Positions 47,328 to 56,016 are shown, numbered from the stretch's first letter. The stretch is 64,000 nt of DNA from Microbacterium sp. YJN-G (GCF_015040615.1 NZ_CP060402.1:124001-188000); one strand, 5' to 3'. Made by a program: numbers and translations. Notes: generated by a model from the sequence alone, not told the origin.

Positions 47328-47392
47328 CCGTCTATATGTCACGAAGTACCGGTATAAGCGGCGGATACCGGTACTTCGTGACATATAGACGG
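47328..47392. repeat. 28-bp perfect palindrome arm with 9-nt loop, between purC and the permease gene
   Basis: Left arm 47328-47355 and right arm 47365-47392 are perfect reverse complements. The arms begin CCGTCTATATGTCAC, a 15-nt sequence shared with the palindrome at 60714-60778. There is no T-tract. It lies downstream of purC on its strand and may terminate it, but the length and conserved arm suggest a dispersed element. Confidence 0.9.
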
Positions 47393-47405
47393 GAGGGGCG
47401 GATGC

Positions 47406-48269
47406 TCAGCCCTTGAGCCGGTCGATCAGCTCGCGGTAGCGGTCGGCGGTGCGCTCGACGATGTCGGTGGGAAGGGCGGGCGGCTCGCCCTGCTTGTCCC
47501 AGTTCGCGGCGAGCCAGTCGCGCACGATCTGCTTGTCGAAGCTCGCCATCCGCGCCTCGGGCGTCGCCCCGGTGCGCCAGGTCTCGGCATCCCAGTAGCG
47601 GGAGGAGTCGCTGGTGAGCACCTCGTCGGCCAGGCGCAGCACGCCGTCGGCGTCCACTCCGAACTCGAACTTCGTGTCGGCGAGGATCAGTCCGTGCGAC
47701 TCGGCGATCTCGGCGGCGCGACGGTAGGTGTCCAGCGAGACGTCGCGCAGCTGTGCTGCGCGCTCCGCGCCGACGAGCTCGACCACGCGCTCGAAGGTGA
47801 TGTTCTCGTCGTGCTCGCCCATCGGAGCCTTGTACGCGGGGGTGAACAGCGGCTCGGGCAGCCGATCGCCGTTCTTCAGACCGGCGGGCAGCGGGATGCC
47901 GCACACGGTGCCGCTCTCGACGTACTCGGCCCAGCCCGAGCCGGTGATGTACCCGCGCACCACGCACTCGATCGGCAGCATGTCGAGCGCCATCGCGAGC
48001 ATGGCGCGGCCGGCCACGGCATCCGGGATCTCTCCCTCGGCGATGTGGTTGGGCACGTCGTCGAGCTTCTCGAACCACCACGTGCTCAGGGTCGTGAGCA
48101 GCTCGCCCTTCTGCGGGATTCCGGGGGAGAGCACGAAGTCGAACGCGCTCACCCGGTCGGATGCCACGACCAGCAGCCGCGTGTCGGACGGATCCTCCGA
48201 GGCGTACAGGTCGCGGACCTTGCCGGAGTAGATGTGCCGCCAGCCGGGGATGCTCTGTGCTTCGCTCAC
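47406..48269 (-). CDS. purC: phosphoribosylaminoimidazole-succinocarboxamide (SAICAR) synthase
   Basis: This 287-residue purine biosynthesis enzyme joins CAIR and aspartate. N-terminal IYSGKVRDLY, SDRVSAFDFVLSPGIPQKG and the later IADTKFEFG and DEVLTSDSSRYW are diagnostic for PurC. The start is GTG at 48269, with no strong Shine-Dalgarno. It is followed by a long palindrome. Confidence 0.97.
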   Translation of the reverse strand: MSEAQSIPGWRHIYSGKVRDLYASEDPSDTRLLVVASDRVSAFDFVLSPGIPQKGELLTTLSTWWFEKLDDVPNHIAEGEIPDAVAGRAMLAMALDMLPIECVVRGYITGSGWAEYVESGTVCGIPLPAGLKNGDRLPEPLFTPAYKAPMGEHDENITFERVVELVGAERAAQLRDVSLDTYRRAAEIAESHGLILADTKFEFGVDADGVLRLADEVLTSDSSRYWDAETWRTGATPEARMASFDKQIVRDWLAANWDKQGEPPALPTDIVERTADRYRELIDRLKG

Positions 48270-48314
48270 GCGTACATCATCCCATCCCGTCGCGCCGCAC
48301 TCCTGCCCCGAGAC

Positions 48315-48370
48315 GAGCGCGAGGCGCGGCCCCTCAGAGCGCGAGGCGCGGCCCCCTCAGACCGCGCCTC
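48315..48370. repeat. 22-23 bp tandem duplication with hairpin between purC and a lipoprotein gene
   Basis: GAGCGCGAGGCGCGGCCCCT followed by CA (48315-48336) is repeated at 48337-48359 with one extra C. The second copy pairs through GAGGCGCGG (48343-48351) with CCGCGCCTC (48362-48370), a likely terminator for the minus-strand lipoprotein gene. Confidence 0.65.
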
Positions 48371-48391
48371 ACTGTTCCCCTCGTCCCCAGG

Positions 48392-48889
48392 TCAGTCCCG
48401 CGTCAGCGTCAGCGTCTTCGTCGCGCCCTGAATGGTCAGGTCGAACGAGATGCCGCCGTTCGCGAAGCTGAACTCCTTCTCGGTCTCACTCGAGGCGAGC
48501 AGCGACTTCTGCATCGCCTCGGTGTCGCCAACCGAGATGAAGGTGTAGGTGTCCTCGCCCGGTTCGGGCGGAGTGAACGAGCCGGCCCAGTACAGAGCGC
48601 TGTCCATCGTGCCGCTGAAGGCATCGCCCTCCTCGCCCACCTCGAAGCTCGGCCAGAAGATCTCGATCCGGTCGGTGGTGATCGTGGCGGTGAGTGTCTG
48701 CTCGGGGTCGGGAGCCTCGTGCCAGGACCACTCACCCGTGAGGTCGAGCTGTTCCGGCGTGGGCTCGGCGGCGGCCGGGGATTCTCCCGCAGAGCTGCTG
48801 CTGGCTTCCGGCGTCGCAGCGGCGGAGCATCCCGTCACTGCGAGAGCAACGGCGATCAGTCCGGCGGCCGCGGAACGGCGAAGGTTCAT
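48392..48889 (-). CDS. predicted lipoprotein of unknown function
   Basis: This 165-residue secreted protein has a lipobox (AVTGC, Cys21), a Ser/Ala/Glu/Pro-rich linker (24-48) and a beta-rich domain containing LTGEWSWHEAPDPEQTLT and TITTDRIEIFWPS. ATG at 48889 was chosen because GAGGAGAA lies 6 nt upstream. It follows a PH-domain gene by 17 bp on the same strand. No family was recognised. A calycin-like or META-type fold would fit the GxW motif, but this is a guess. Confidence 0.75.
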   Translation of the reverse strand: MNLRRSAAAGLIAVALAVTGCSAAATPEASSSSAGESPAAAEPTPEQLDLTGEWSWHEAPDPEQTLTATITTDRIEIFWPSFEVGEEGDAFSGTMDSALYWAGSFTPPEPGEDTYTFISVGDTEAMQKSLLASSETEKEFSFANGGISFDLTIQGATKTLTLTRD

Positions 48890-48906
48890 CGGGATTCTCC
48901 TCGTCA

Positions 48907-49278
48907 TCAGTGATCGTTCAGCACGGCCCAGGCGATCAGGCTGTCGATGCGCCGCACGTCGGCGCCCTTCGCGAGCTTGACCTTGATGTGACCGGCCTTG
49001 GTCCACAGCTCCAGCTCGGAGTTCCAGTCGAGGGTGCCGGCATTCTCCGACGACCACATCAGGATCGAGCTGTAGGGCAGCGAGTAGATCTCGACCTTCT
49101 TTCCCGTGATGCCCTGTGCGTCGCGGACGATGAGACGCTTCGTGGTGAACGTCGCCGAGTCACGGAACGTCTTGAACGAGGTGATCGCCTCCTCGCCCTG
49201 CGCCAGCAGTGCGAGCACATCCGGCGGAACCGGGATCTCCTGCTGCAGTGTCCAGCTGAGGATTGCGGAATTCTCCAT
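48907..49278 (-). CDS. small bacterial PH-domain protein
   Basis: This 123-residue cytoplasmic protein resembles bacterial PH-domain (bPH) proteins, with FTTKRLIVRDAQGITGKKVE then IYSLPYSSILMWSSENAGT, a pattern of beta strands typical of that family. It may oligomerise at the envelope. Codon use is less GC-biased than in the surrounding genes. It lies between a lipoprotein gene and a TM2-PASTA-Ltp gene on the same strand, with gaps of about 20 bp, so they probably form an operon. Confidence 0.75.
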   Translation of the reverse strand: MENSAILSWTLQQEIPVPPDVLALLAQGEEAITSFKTFRDSATFTTKRLIVRDAQGITGKKVEIYSLPYSSILMWSSENAGTLDWNSELELWTKAGHIKVKLAKGADVRRIDSLIAWAVLNDH

Positions 49279-49299
49279 GGTTGGGTCCTTTCTCGTGGC

Positions 49300-50304
49300 T
49301 CAGTACCCGACAGCGGCCAGTGCGAAGTCGATCTGCTCCGGTGTGAATTTCTCGAATGCCAACTGGTCGGCCAGACCGTCTCGCGAGAAGGCCGACATGT
49401 CCGTGTACTGCTTGGCCTTCTCGGCTGCCTCGGCGTTCCAGTCGGCCTCGGCGTTGTCCGCGCCGAATGTGGCGGACTCGGTGCTGTAGCCCTCGAACTC
49501 CAGCTGGCTGATGAGTCCGGCACGAGAGAACCCGCTGAAGTTGAGGTAGTCCTTCGCCTTGGCGATGGCATTCGTCTGCTCGACGGTGAGCTTCGGCTTC
49601 GGAGGTTCGACAGTGACGATGACCTCGGTGCCCTCTTCGACCTCCTCGCCCGCGGCGATCGACTGAGTTGCGATGACCGAGTCGTCCGTAGCGTCGGCGG
49701 GGGCGGTGAAGACGAGCCCGTATGCCTCAGCGATGGGGCGGGAGATGCTGATCCGGGTGCCGACCATGTTAGGGACGATCGCCGTCTCCGGCTCATCGGC
49801 CGTAGTAGCGTCCGCATTCTCCTCGGCCGGTGCGCTCGCCGCTGGCGGATCGGCGATCGAAGCCGCGACATCGGGCTTCGGGCTGACGATGTTGAGAATG
49901 ATCCCCACCAGAATGACGGCTCCTGTGACGATCCATGCGACCTTCTTGTGATCTCCATAGCCCGCCAGCGCACGACCCGAGCGATCCCGGGTCGCACCGG
50001 CGAGCACCATGATCAGGTCAACGAGCCACCAGACGCCGATGCCACCGAGGGTTACCAGCTTCAAGATGCCCGTGCCGACCTTGCCCAGGTAGAAGCGGTC
50101 GATGCCGAGGTACCCCACCAGCAGCGAGAGCAGCCAGGTGGCGAGGAACGACTTATCGCCTTCGACCGCTCGCTGACCTGCGACCGGTGTCGGAGCCGGT
50201 GCTGGGGGCGTGACGGCTGGCGCGGCGACCGTCGAGGTGGGCTGCGGCGGGGTGATCGCACTCGGCGGCGGGGGTGGAGTCGGGCTGCTGTTCTGCTCAG
50301 TCAT
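49300..50304 (-). CDS. TM2-PASTA-Ltp domain membrane protein
   Basis: This 334-residue protein has a Pro-rich N-terminus (1-45), a TM2 domain of two spans (FLATWLLSLLVGYLGIDRFY at 52-71 and the following helix), a third span near 125, a PASTA-like segment (IVPNMVGTRIS to VIVTVEPP) and a C-terminal Ltp region with two repeats (FSRAGLISQLEFEGYS; FSRDGLADQLAFEKFT). Ltp domains are known from host-surface lipoproteins and from the superinfection-exclusion protein of Streptococcus phage TP-J34. ATG at 50304 follows a weak ribosome site. A role at the cell surface is likely. Phage defence is only a possibility. Confidence 0.82.
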   Translation of the reverse strand: MTEQNSSPTPPPPPSAITPPQPTSTVAAPAVTPPAPAPTPVAGQRAVEGDKSFLATWLLSLLVGYLGIDRFYLGKVGTGILKLVTLGGIGVWWLVDLIMVLAGATRDRSGRALAGYGDHKKVAWIVTGAVILVGIILNIVSPKPDVAASIADPPAASAPAEENADATTADEPETAIVPNMVGTRISISRPIAEAYGLVFTAPADATDDSVIATQSIAAGEEVEEGTEVIVTVEPPKPKLTVEQTNAIAKAKDYLNFSGFSRAGLISQLEFEGYSTESATFGADNAEADWNAEAAEKAKQYTDMSAFSRDGLADQLAFEKFTPEQIDFALAAVGY

Positions 50305-50562
50305 GTGGTTGTCCTCTGTTCGGGTGCAGGGCGCCGGGACGGCGTTCTACACGGATAACCGATGCCCCAGGGGTGGCATCGATGCTCCGCATCAACAGAT
50401 GTCTATCGGTAGCTGCGGACACGACGTTACGGGCTTCATGCTCTCGTGACGTCGTCGGCGCACGGATCCGCTACCCGGGTAGACCTTCCTCGGCCGTTCG
50501 GGGGAGGTCGTAGCGGCCGCTCGGTGGACGTGGACGTCGGATGCCGGCAATACGCTCGTCGT
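50305..50562. promoter_or_regulatory. divergent intergenic region, no clear motif
   Basis: About 258 bp separate the minus-strand TM2-PASTA-Ltp gene from the plus-strand histidine kinase. It must hold promoters for both. No convincing operator, RNA gene or small coding sequence was found. Confidence 0.4.
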
Positions 50563-51822
50563 GTGTCGTCATCGAGCATCCCCGCAGCACCGCGCCGTCG
50601 CCGCGTGGCGTTCGCGGGCGGCTCCATCGGCCTGATCGTCGGCGGGGTCGTCTTCGACGTCGCGGCGCTGCTCAACGTGCCGGGCGCCGCGCGCTTCACA
50701 GATGGCGTCACAGGAGAGGCGAAGGTGACCGACCTCGGCACCGGCCTCGTGCTGCTCGTCATCGCCGCCTGGATCACCGTGATCTGGCGCCGCCGTGCGC
50801 CGCTCGTCGTCATGGCGGCCGGCGCCGTGCTCGCCGCCGTCGGCACGTCATACGTGCTGCTGCTGATCGGTGCGGTCGGGGTCGTGCGCCGCACACCAGG
50901 ACGGATGCCGCTCATCGCCGCGCTGACTTCCGGCGCGGCGCTGCTCTTCGCCGCCCGCGAGGCGTTCACGAGCTGGGGTGCGGCTCTGCCGTGGTACTTC
51001 ACGACGCGGACCTCGGCACCGAACGAGCCGGTGTGGGTCGTCATGCCCTTCGCCTTCGCGCTGCTCTCCCTCGCGGTGGCGGCGGGGATCGTGCTGTACG
51101 GCCGGGTGCGCACGCGCGCCGATCGCAGCGACGAACGGGCAGCCGCCGAGCACCGTCGCGCGGACGCGCTCACCGAGCAGATGGTGAGGCAGGCCGAGCG
51201 CGACCGGATCGCCCGTGACATGCATGATGCGCTCGCTCACCGACTGTCCGTGGTCTCCTTGCACGCCGGGGCGCTGGAGGCGGCGGCATCGGCCGGGGTG
51301 TCCGGGGGCACGGGCACCGGAGAGATCGCCCGAACCGTCCGGGAGCAGACCCATGCCGCACTGCAGGACATGCGCGGGCTCATCGGCGATCTGCGCGGCA
51401 CCATGGGAGCAGCGTCGAGCGCGCCCGCATCGATGAAGGCGATCGGTGCTCTGCTGGCAGAGCTGCGCGCCGGCGGTGCGGCCATCACCGCGCACGTGCT
51501 GCTCGAGTCCCCCGAACGCGCCGCCGCTCTTCTGGACACCGCGGTGTTCCGCATCCTGCAGGAGGCGCTCACCAACGCGATCAAACACGCCCCCGGAGCG
51601 GTGGTGGACGTCTACGTCCAGGCGGAGCCGGGTGTGGGGGCCCGCATCCGCGTCACCAACCCGCTCGCCGTATCCTCGGGCCGCGCACTGGTGCCCGGAG
51701 GGGGAAACGGCACCCTCGGCATCCGCGAACGGGCGTCCGCGCTCGACGGCACGGCGTGGATCGGCGAGTACGACCACGCCTTCATCGTCGACGTCACCCT
51801 TCCCTGGCAGGAACGCGGATAG
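50563..51822 (+). CDS. sensor histidine kinase (HisKA_3 family)
   Basis: This 419-residue membrane kinase has about five or six spans in the first 190 residues, then a dimerisation domain with RDRIARDMHDALAHRLSVVS carrying the phosphorylated His, and a C-terminal ATPase domain (ILQEALTNAIKHAPGA; LGIRERASALDG). GTG at 50563 was chosen over upstream in-frame codons because the membrane domain starts soon after it. It is followed by its response regulator after 54 bp. Signal is unknown. Confidence 0.9.
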   Translation: MSSSSIPAAPRRRRVAFAGGSIGLIVGGVVFDVAALLNVPGAARFTDGVTGEAKVTDLGTGLVLLVIAAWITVIWRRRAPLVVMAAGAVLAAVGTSYVLLLIGAVGVVRRTPGRMPLIAALTSGAALLFAAREAFTSWGAALPWYFTTRTSAPNEPVWVVMPFAFALLSLAVAAGIVLYGRVRTRADRSDERAAAEHRRADALTEQMVRQAERDRIARDMHDALAHRLSVVSLHAGALEAAASAGVSGGTGTGEIARTVREQTHAALQDMRGLIGDLRGTMGAASSAPASMKAIGALLAELRAGGAAITAHVLLESPERAAALLDTAVFRILQEALTNAIKHAPGAVVDVYVQAEPGVGARIRVTNPLAVSSGRALVPGGGNGTLGIRERASALDGTAWIGEYDHAFIVDVTLPWQERG

Positions 51823-51876
51823 CGTCGCGCGTCGTCCCGGCCCTCACGCGTCGGACGCCGTCGCTAAGCTCGGGGC

Positions 51877-52557
51877 GTGACTGACACCGCTCCCGAACTC
51901 GTGCGCGTGCTCCTGGTCGATGACGAGCCGCTCATCCGGAGCGGACTGCGCGCCGTGCTCGCCTTCGCGCCGGCGGTCGAGGTGCTCGGTGAGGTCGCCG
52001 ACGGAGCGGCGGCGGTCGAGTTCGTGCGCAGCCACCGCCCCGACGTGGTGCTGATGGACGTGCGGATGCCGGGGATGGCGGGACCGGAGGCGACGGCCGC
52101 GATCGTCGCGCAGTCGGATGCGCGCGTGCTGGCGATGACGAGCATCGACTCCGAGGATCAGCTGATGGGGATGCTGTCGGCCGGCGCCAGCGGCTACCTG
52201 CTGAAGGACGAGTCTCCCGATCGCATCGTCGAGGCCGTGCTGCGTACGGCTGCCGGCGACACCGTGATCTCCGGTCGCAGCACCGCGCAGCTGGTGCGCC
52301 GCGTGGTCGAGGCCGAGGGAGGCGCCGGTCGCCGCGCCGCCGAGCAGCGGGTCTCCGGGCTGTCGGGGCGCGAGCGCGACGTGGCCCAGGGCGTCGCGCG
52401 CGGCGAGACCAATCAGGAGATCGGCGTGGCCCTGCACATTTCGGCCGGAACTGTGAAGACGCACCTCGAGCAGGTCTTCGCCAAGCTCGGTGTGCGCAGC
52501 CGGGTGCAGGTCGGCGTGATCCTCGAACGGGCAGGGCTGGGCCCGGCTGAGCTCTGA
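51877..52557 (+). CDS. LuxR/NarL-family response regulator
   Basis: This 226-residue regulator has a receiver domain with VLLVDDEPLIRSG and phospho-acceptor D61 in LMDVRMPG, and a C-terminal LuxR helix-turn-helix (LSGRERDVAQGVARGETNQE, then VKTHLEQVFAKLGVRSR). The start is GTG at 51877. It is the partner of the preceding kinase. A DHA2 efflux gene follows on the same strand after about 97 bp and could be a target. Confidence 0.93.
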   Translation: MTDTAPELVRVLLVDDEPLIRSGLRAVLAFAPAVEVLGEVADGAAAVEFVRSHRPDVVLMDVRMPGMAGPEATAAIVAQSDARVLAMTSIDSEDQLMGMLSAGASGYLLKDESPDRIVEAVLRTAAGDTVISGRSTAQLVRRVVEAEGGAGRRAAEQRVSGLSGRERDVAQGVARGETNQEIGVALHISAGTVKTHLEQVFAKLGVRSRVQVGVILERAGLGPAEL

Positions 52558-52653
52558 CCGAAGAGTTCGGTGCGGCGTCCCGGCCGGATGGGGCGCCGCT
52601 GTCGGATGCAGACGGGGCACCCCGATGTCGCACCCGAGGTGTACCGTTGCCGG

Positions 52654-54150
52654 GTGACTTCGCCGGTGACATCCCCCATCCCGACCCGAAGCCCCTGGCC
52701 CGCCCTGTGGGCGCTGGTCATCGGGTTCTTCATGATCCTCGTCGACACGACGATCGTCTCGGTCGCCAACCCGGCCATCAAGGCCGCCCTCGATCCCGAC
52801 ACGAACAACCTCGACAACGTGGTGTGGGTCACCAGCGCCTATCTGCTCGCCTACGCGGTGCCGCTGCTGATCACCGGGCGGCTTGGCGACCGGTTCGGGC
52901 CGAAGAACATCTACCTCATCGGGCTCGTCGTCTTCACGGCATCCTCGCTGTGGTGCGGTCTGTCGACCACCCTCGAGGGACTCATCGCCGCCCGGGCGGT
53001 GCAGGGCCTGGGCGCGGCGTTCATGACTCCGCAGACGATGGCCGTGATCACCCGAACCTTCCCACCCGAGCGCCGCGGCGCGGCGATGGGACTGTGGGGT
53101 GCCACAGCCGGCGTCGCCACGCTCGTCGGGCCGCTGCTGGGCGGCGTGCTCGTCGACGGACTGGGATGGGAATGGATCTTCTTCATCAACGTGCCGGTCG
53201 GCATCGTCGGCTTCGTGATGGCCTGGATGCTCGTGCCGCGCCTCGAGACGCACCCGCACCGCTTCGATCTGGTCGGCGTCGTGCTCAGTGCCGTCTCGCT
53301 GTTCCTCATCGTCTTCGGTCTGCAGGAGGGCGAGAAGTACGACTGGGGCACCATCGTCGGCCCGATCTCGGTGTGGGGGCTGATCGGCGCCGGGCTCGCG
53401 CTGCTGACCGTTTTCGTGCTGCAGCAGTGGAAGACCCGCAGCGAGCCGCTCGTGCCCCTCGGGCTGTTCCGCGACCGCAACTTCTCGGCATCCAACCTCG
53501 GCATCGCCGCCGTCGGCTTCACCGTGACCGGGATGTCGCTGCCGTTCATGTTCTACCTGCAGCTCGCACGCGGGCTGACCCCCACCGAGTCGGCGCTGCT
53601 GATGATCCCGATGGCGGTGCTGTCCGGCGTGCTGGCGCCGTTCGCCGGTGGTCTGCTCGACCGGGTCGACCCCCGGTTCATCCTCATCCCCGGGCTGTTC
53701 TGCGTCGCGGGCGGCGTGCTCTGGAACGCCGCGCTCATGGACACGAGCACCCCGACGTGGATGTTCCTGCTGCCGTCCGCGCTGCTCGGCGTCGGCAACG
53801 CGGGCATGTGGGGTCCGCTGGCGACCGAGGCCACCCGCAACCTGCCGCGCCGTCAGGCCGGCGCCGGCGCCGGCATCTACAACACCACCCGCACCATCGG
53901 CTCGGTGGTCGGCTCGTCCGCGATCGCCGCGTTCATGCAGGGCCGCCTGGAGGCGAACCTCCCCGGTCTCGAGTCCGCCCCCGCCGGGTTCGGCGAAGGT
54001 GGGGCGCTGCCGGATGCTGTCGCCGAGGGGTTCTCCGCCGGCATGGCCCAGGCGATGCTGCTGCCGGCATCCGTCATGGCCGTCGCCCTCGTGGCCGCAC
54101 TGTTCCTGCGCCGCCACCGGAACGGCGACGGCAACGGCTCCGCGCGCTGA
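52654..54150 (+). CDS. MFS drug efflux transporter (DHA2, EmrB/QacA type)
   Basis: This 498-residue transporter has about fourteen spans. Family motifs are FFMILVDTTIVSVANPAI (motif D1), GRLGDRFGPKNIYLIG (motif A), and WRWIFFINVPVG-like WEWIFFINVPVGI (motif C region). GTG at 52654 is the likely start. It exports hydrophobic toxins with proton antiport in known relatives. It is downstream of a two-component system and convergent with a small export protein. Confidence 0.92.
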   Translation: MTSPVTSPIPTRSPWPALWALVIGFFMILVDTTIVSVANPAIKAALDPDTNNLDNVVWVTSAYLLAYAVPLLITGRLGDRFGPKNIYLIGLVVFTASSLWCGLSTTLEGLIAARAVQGLGAAFMTPQTMAVITRTFPPERRGAAMGLWGATAGVATLVGPLLGGVLVDGLGWEWIFFINVPVGIVGFVMAWMLVPRLETHPHRFDLVGVVLSAVSLFLIVFGLQEGEKYDWGTIVGPISVWGLIGAGLALLTVFVLQQWKTRSEPLVPLGLFRDRNFSASNLGIAAVGFTVTGMSLPFMFYLQLARGLTPTESALLMIPMAVLSGVLAPFAGGLLDRVDPRFILIPGLFCVAGGVLWNAALMDTSTPTWMFLLPSALLGVGNAGMWGPLATEATRNLPRRQAGAGAGIYNTTRTIGSVVGSSAIAAFMQGRLEANLPGLESAPAGFGEGGALPDAVAEGFSAGMAQAMLLPASVMAVALVAALFLRRHRNGDGNGSAR

Positions 54151-54195
54151 CGCGCAAGGCCCGCGCCGTGACGGGCGATCGCCGGAAGAACCGGG

Positions 54196-54681
54196 TCACC
54201 GGAAGAGCGCGATGCCGGCCTGTCCGATCAGCGCGAACACGATCGCCCAGACGATGATCGAGACAACCTGCCAGAAGATGACGAGGTTGCGGTCGGCGCC
54301 GAAGGACACCATCATGCCCGAGGTGATCTGGCTCGGCAGCACGGTCTGACCGAGCAGGCTGACGCCGGGGACGCCGAAGCGGTCGAACATGCGCTTGACC
54401 TTCTGGCGCCGAGCGGACGGCTCCTCGGGTTCGGCGCCGCCATTGCGACGGGCGAGCACCTTCTGCCGTGCGGTCGCCGCGGCGAACACGAAGGCGAGCA
54501 TCGAGATCACGTTGCCGATCACCGCGGCGAGCACCGCGATCGGCACCGGCACGCCGGCGACGACGCCGACCAGGGTGCCGAAGTACGACTCGATGAACGG
54601 GATCGCTGCGGCGAGCATGACCCCCGCCCACTGCAGCCACAGGGGAAGGGACTGGGTGAAATCGACGAGTGCTTCCTGCAT
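54196..54681 (-). CDS. small multidrug-export-type membrane protein
   Basis: This 161-residue integral membrane protein has about four spans. IPFIESYFGTLVGVVAGVP followed by AAVIGNVISML resembles the small multidrug export (Sm_multidrug_ex) family, and a charged loop (LARRNGGAEPEEPSARRQKV) precedes FGVPGVSLLGQTVLPSQITSG. ATG at 54681 has GGAGGAAA upstream. It is divergent from an XRE regulator, with nested inverted repeats between them. Transport function is inferred from family name only. Confidence 0.72.
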   Translation of the reverse strand: MQEALVDFTQSLPLWLQWAGVMLAAAIPFIESYFGTLVGVVAGVPVPIAVLAAVIGNVISMLAFVFAAATARQKVLARRNGGAEPEEPSARRQKVKRMFDRFGVPGVSLLGQTVLPSQITSGMMVSFGADRNLVIFWQVVSIIVWAIVFALIGQAGIALFR

Positions 54682-54700
54682 GGTTTCCTCCGGTGCGATG

Positions 54701-54765
54701 TGTAAAGCGCGTTTGACATGACAAGCATGCTTGACACGTCTGGACGATGTCAAGTCGGCTTTACA
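54701..54765. promoter_or_regulatory. divergent promoter with nested inverted repeats
   Basis: TGTAAAGC (54701-54708) is repeated inverted as GCTTTACA (54758-54765). Inside lie TTGACATG (54713-54720), AAGCATGCTT (54723-54732) and ATGTCAAG (54747-54754). The region separates the export-protein gene from the XRE gene and is a likely operator for the XRE regulator. Confidence 0.65.
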
Positions 54766-54794
54766 CGCGTGTCGTGCTCCCGTACGGTTGAGAC

Positions 54795-54989
54795 GTGCGC
54801 AGCAGGGTCAAGGAGCTCAGGACCGAGCGCGGGCTCTCGCAGCAGGCCCTCGCCACGGCCGTCGGCGTGTCCCGGCAGACGATCAACGCCATCGAGACCG
54901 GCCGCTACGACCCCTCGCTGACACTGGCCGTGCACCTCGCGCGTCACTTCGGATCGACCGTTGAGGAGGTCTTCGATGTCGATGGATGA
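54795..54989 (+). CDS. small XRE-family transcriptional regulator (YozG-like)
   Basis: This 64-residue stand-alone helix-turn-helix protein contains LRTERGLSQQALATAVGVSR and QTINAIETGRYDPSL. Proteins of this size are often paired with a small membrane protein encoded directly downstream, as here with a 14-nt overlap. The start is GTG. It probably regulates the divergent export-protein gene and itself. Confidence 0.9.
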   Translation: MRSRVKELRTERGLSQQALATAVGVSRQTINAIETGRYDPSLTLAVHLARHFGSTVEEVFDVDG

Positions 54990-55413
54990 ACCGGTCGACG
55001 AGGAGAACGGGGGACGGATGCGGTGGCCGATGTCGCTCGTGAACACGATCCTCGTGGGTGTGTGCGCGGTGGGGGCACTGGTGTGCTTCGTGCTCGGCGC
55101 GCAGATCGCCGGCGTCGCGCTGCTGCTCGGCGCGATCGGCGGCGGGGTGGGCGCGATCCTCGCGCGTCGCTCGGGCTCGGGCGACCTCGAGCGGGTCAAC
55201 GCGCTGGAGTACGCCGACGAGCGCGACCGTGCCGCGGCGGCCAAGGGACTCGCCGTGGTGGGTGTGCTCGCGCTCGTGCTCAGTGCGGTGCAGATCATCG
55301 TGCACGCCGCGGTCGACACCGACCCGGTCTCGCGCACGATGGCGATCATCACGTTCTTCGCACTCGTGATCTGCTGGTTCGCCGCGAACTGGTTCTTCGT
55401 CCGGCGCGGCTGA
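54976..55413 (+). CDS. four-span membrane protein paired with the XRE regulator
   Basis: This 145-residue membrane protein has about four hydrophobic spans with a charged central loop (ERVNALEYADERDRAAAAKG) that is conserved in small proteins next to YozG-like regulators. ATG at 54976 has GAGGAGG upstream and overlaps the XRE gene. The central ERD-containing loop may contact the regulator. Function is not established. Confidence 0.78.
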   Translation: MSMDEPVDEENGGRMRWPMSLVNTILVGVCAVGALVCFVLGAQIAGVALLLGAIGGGVGAILARRSGSGDLERVNALEYADERDRAAAAKGLAVVGVLALVLSAVQIIVHAAVDTDPVSRTMAIITFFALVICWFAANWFFVRRG

Positions 55414-55482
55414 GCCCGCGGCATCCGGGTCGGTCGAGCCCGCCGTCCGTGCCGGACGGCGCCGACGTGGTGTGATGGACGG

Positions 55483-56016
55483 ATGACCATCGCCCTCGCC
55501 GCACCCTCCGCGGACCTCTTCGACTCCTGGGCCGCCACCGTCGCCGAGTTCGGCGGCGTGCACATCGACGGCGCCGGACTCGAACTGGGCACGGTGCCGG
55601 ATCGCGAGGCGTGCGGGGCGTTCGTCGCCAAGGCGCAGCTGTACGGCCGCGCCAGCGCTCAGCTGCCGGACGGGCACGTGCCGTGCGACTACTTCTGGAT
55701 CACCGACGACGGTGAGGTCGTCGGATTCATCGCCTTCCGCCGCGAGCTCAACGACTGGCTGCGCCGCGTCGGCGGGCACATCGGCTACTCGGTTCGCCCC
55801 TCGCGGCGCCGGCAGGGCATCGTGCGCGCGGCGCTGAACCTGGTGCTCGAGCGCGCACGAGCCGAGGGCTACGACCGCGTCATGCTCACCTGTGACGACG
55901 ACAACGAGGGCTCGTACCGCACCATCGAGGGGGCCGGCGGCGTTCTCGAGGACGTCATCGAGGCTCCGGATGCCGGACACCCGCGCCTGCGCCGATACTG
56001 GATCGCCCTGTCCTGA
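55483..56016 (+). CDS. GNAT-family N-acetyltransferase
   Basis: This 177-residue protein has the GNAT acetyl-CoA site IGYSVRPSRRRQGIVRAALNL and downstream VMLTCDDDNEGSYRTIEGAG, both typical. The substrate cannot be told. The stop codon lies in the first unit of a 17-bp tandem repeat (56009-56025, 56026-56042, then a partial third). The following 115 bp to the next gene hold a second short GC-rich duplication (GACCGCGGCCGCCACC). Confidence 0.88.
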   Translation: MTIALAAPSADLFDSWAATVAEFGGVHIDGAGLELGTVPDREACGAFVAKAQLYGRASAQLPDGHVPCDYFWITDDGEVVGFIAFRRELNDWLRRVGGHIGYSVRPSRRRQGIVRAALNLVLERARAEGYDRVMLTCDDDNEGSYRTIEGAGGVLEDVIEAPDAGHPRLRRYWIALS

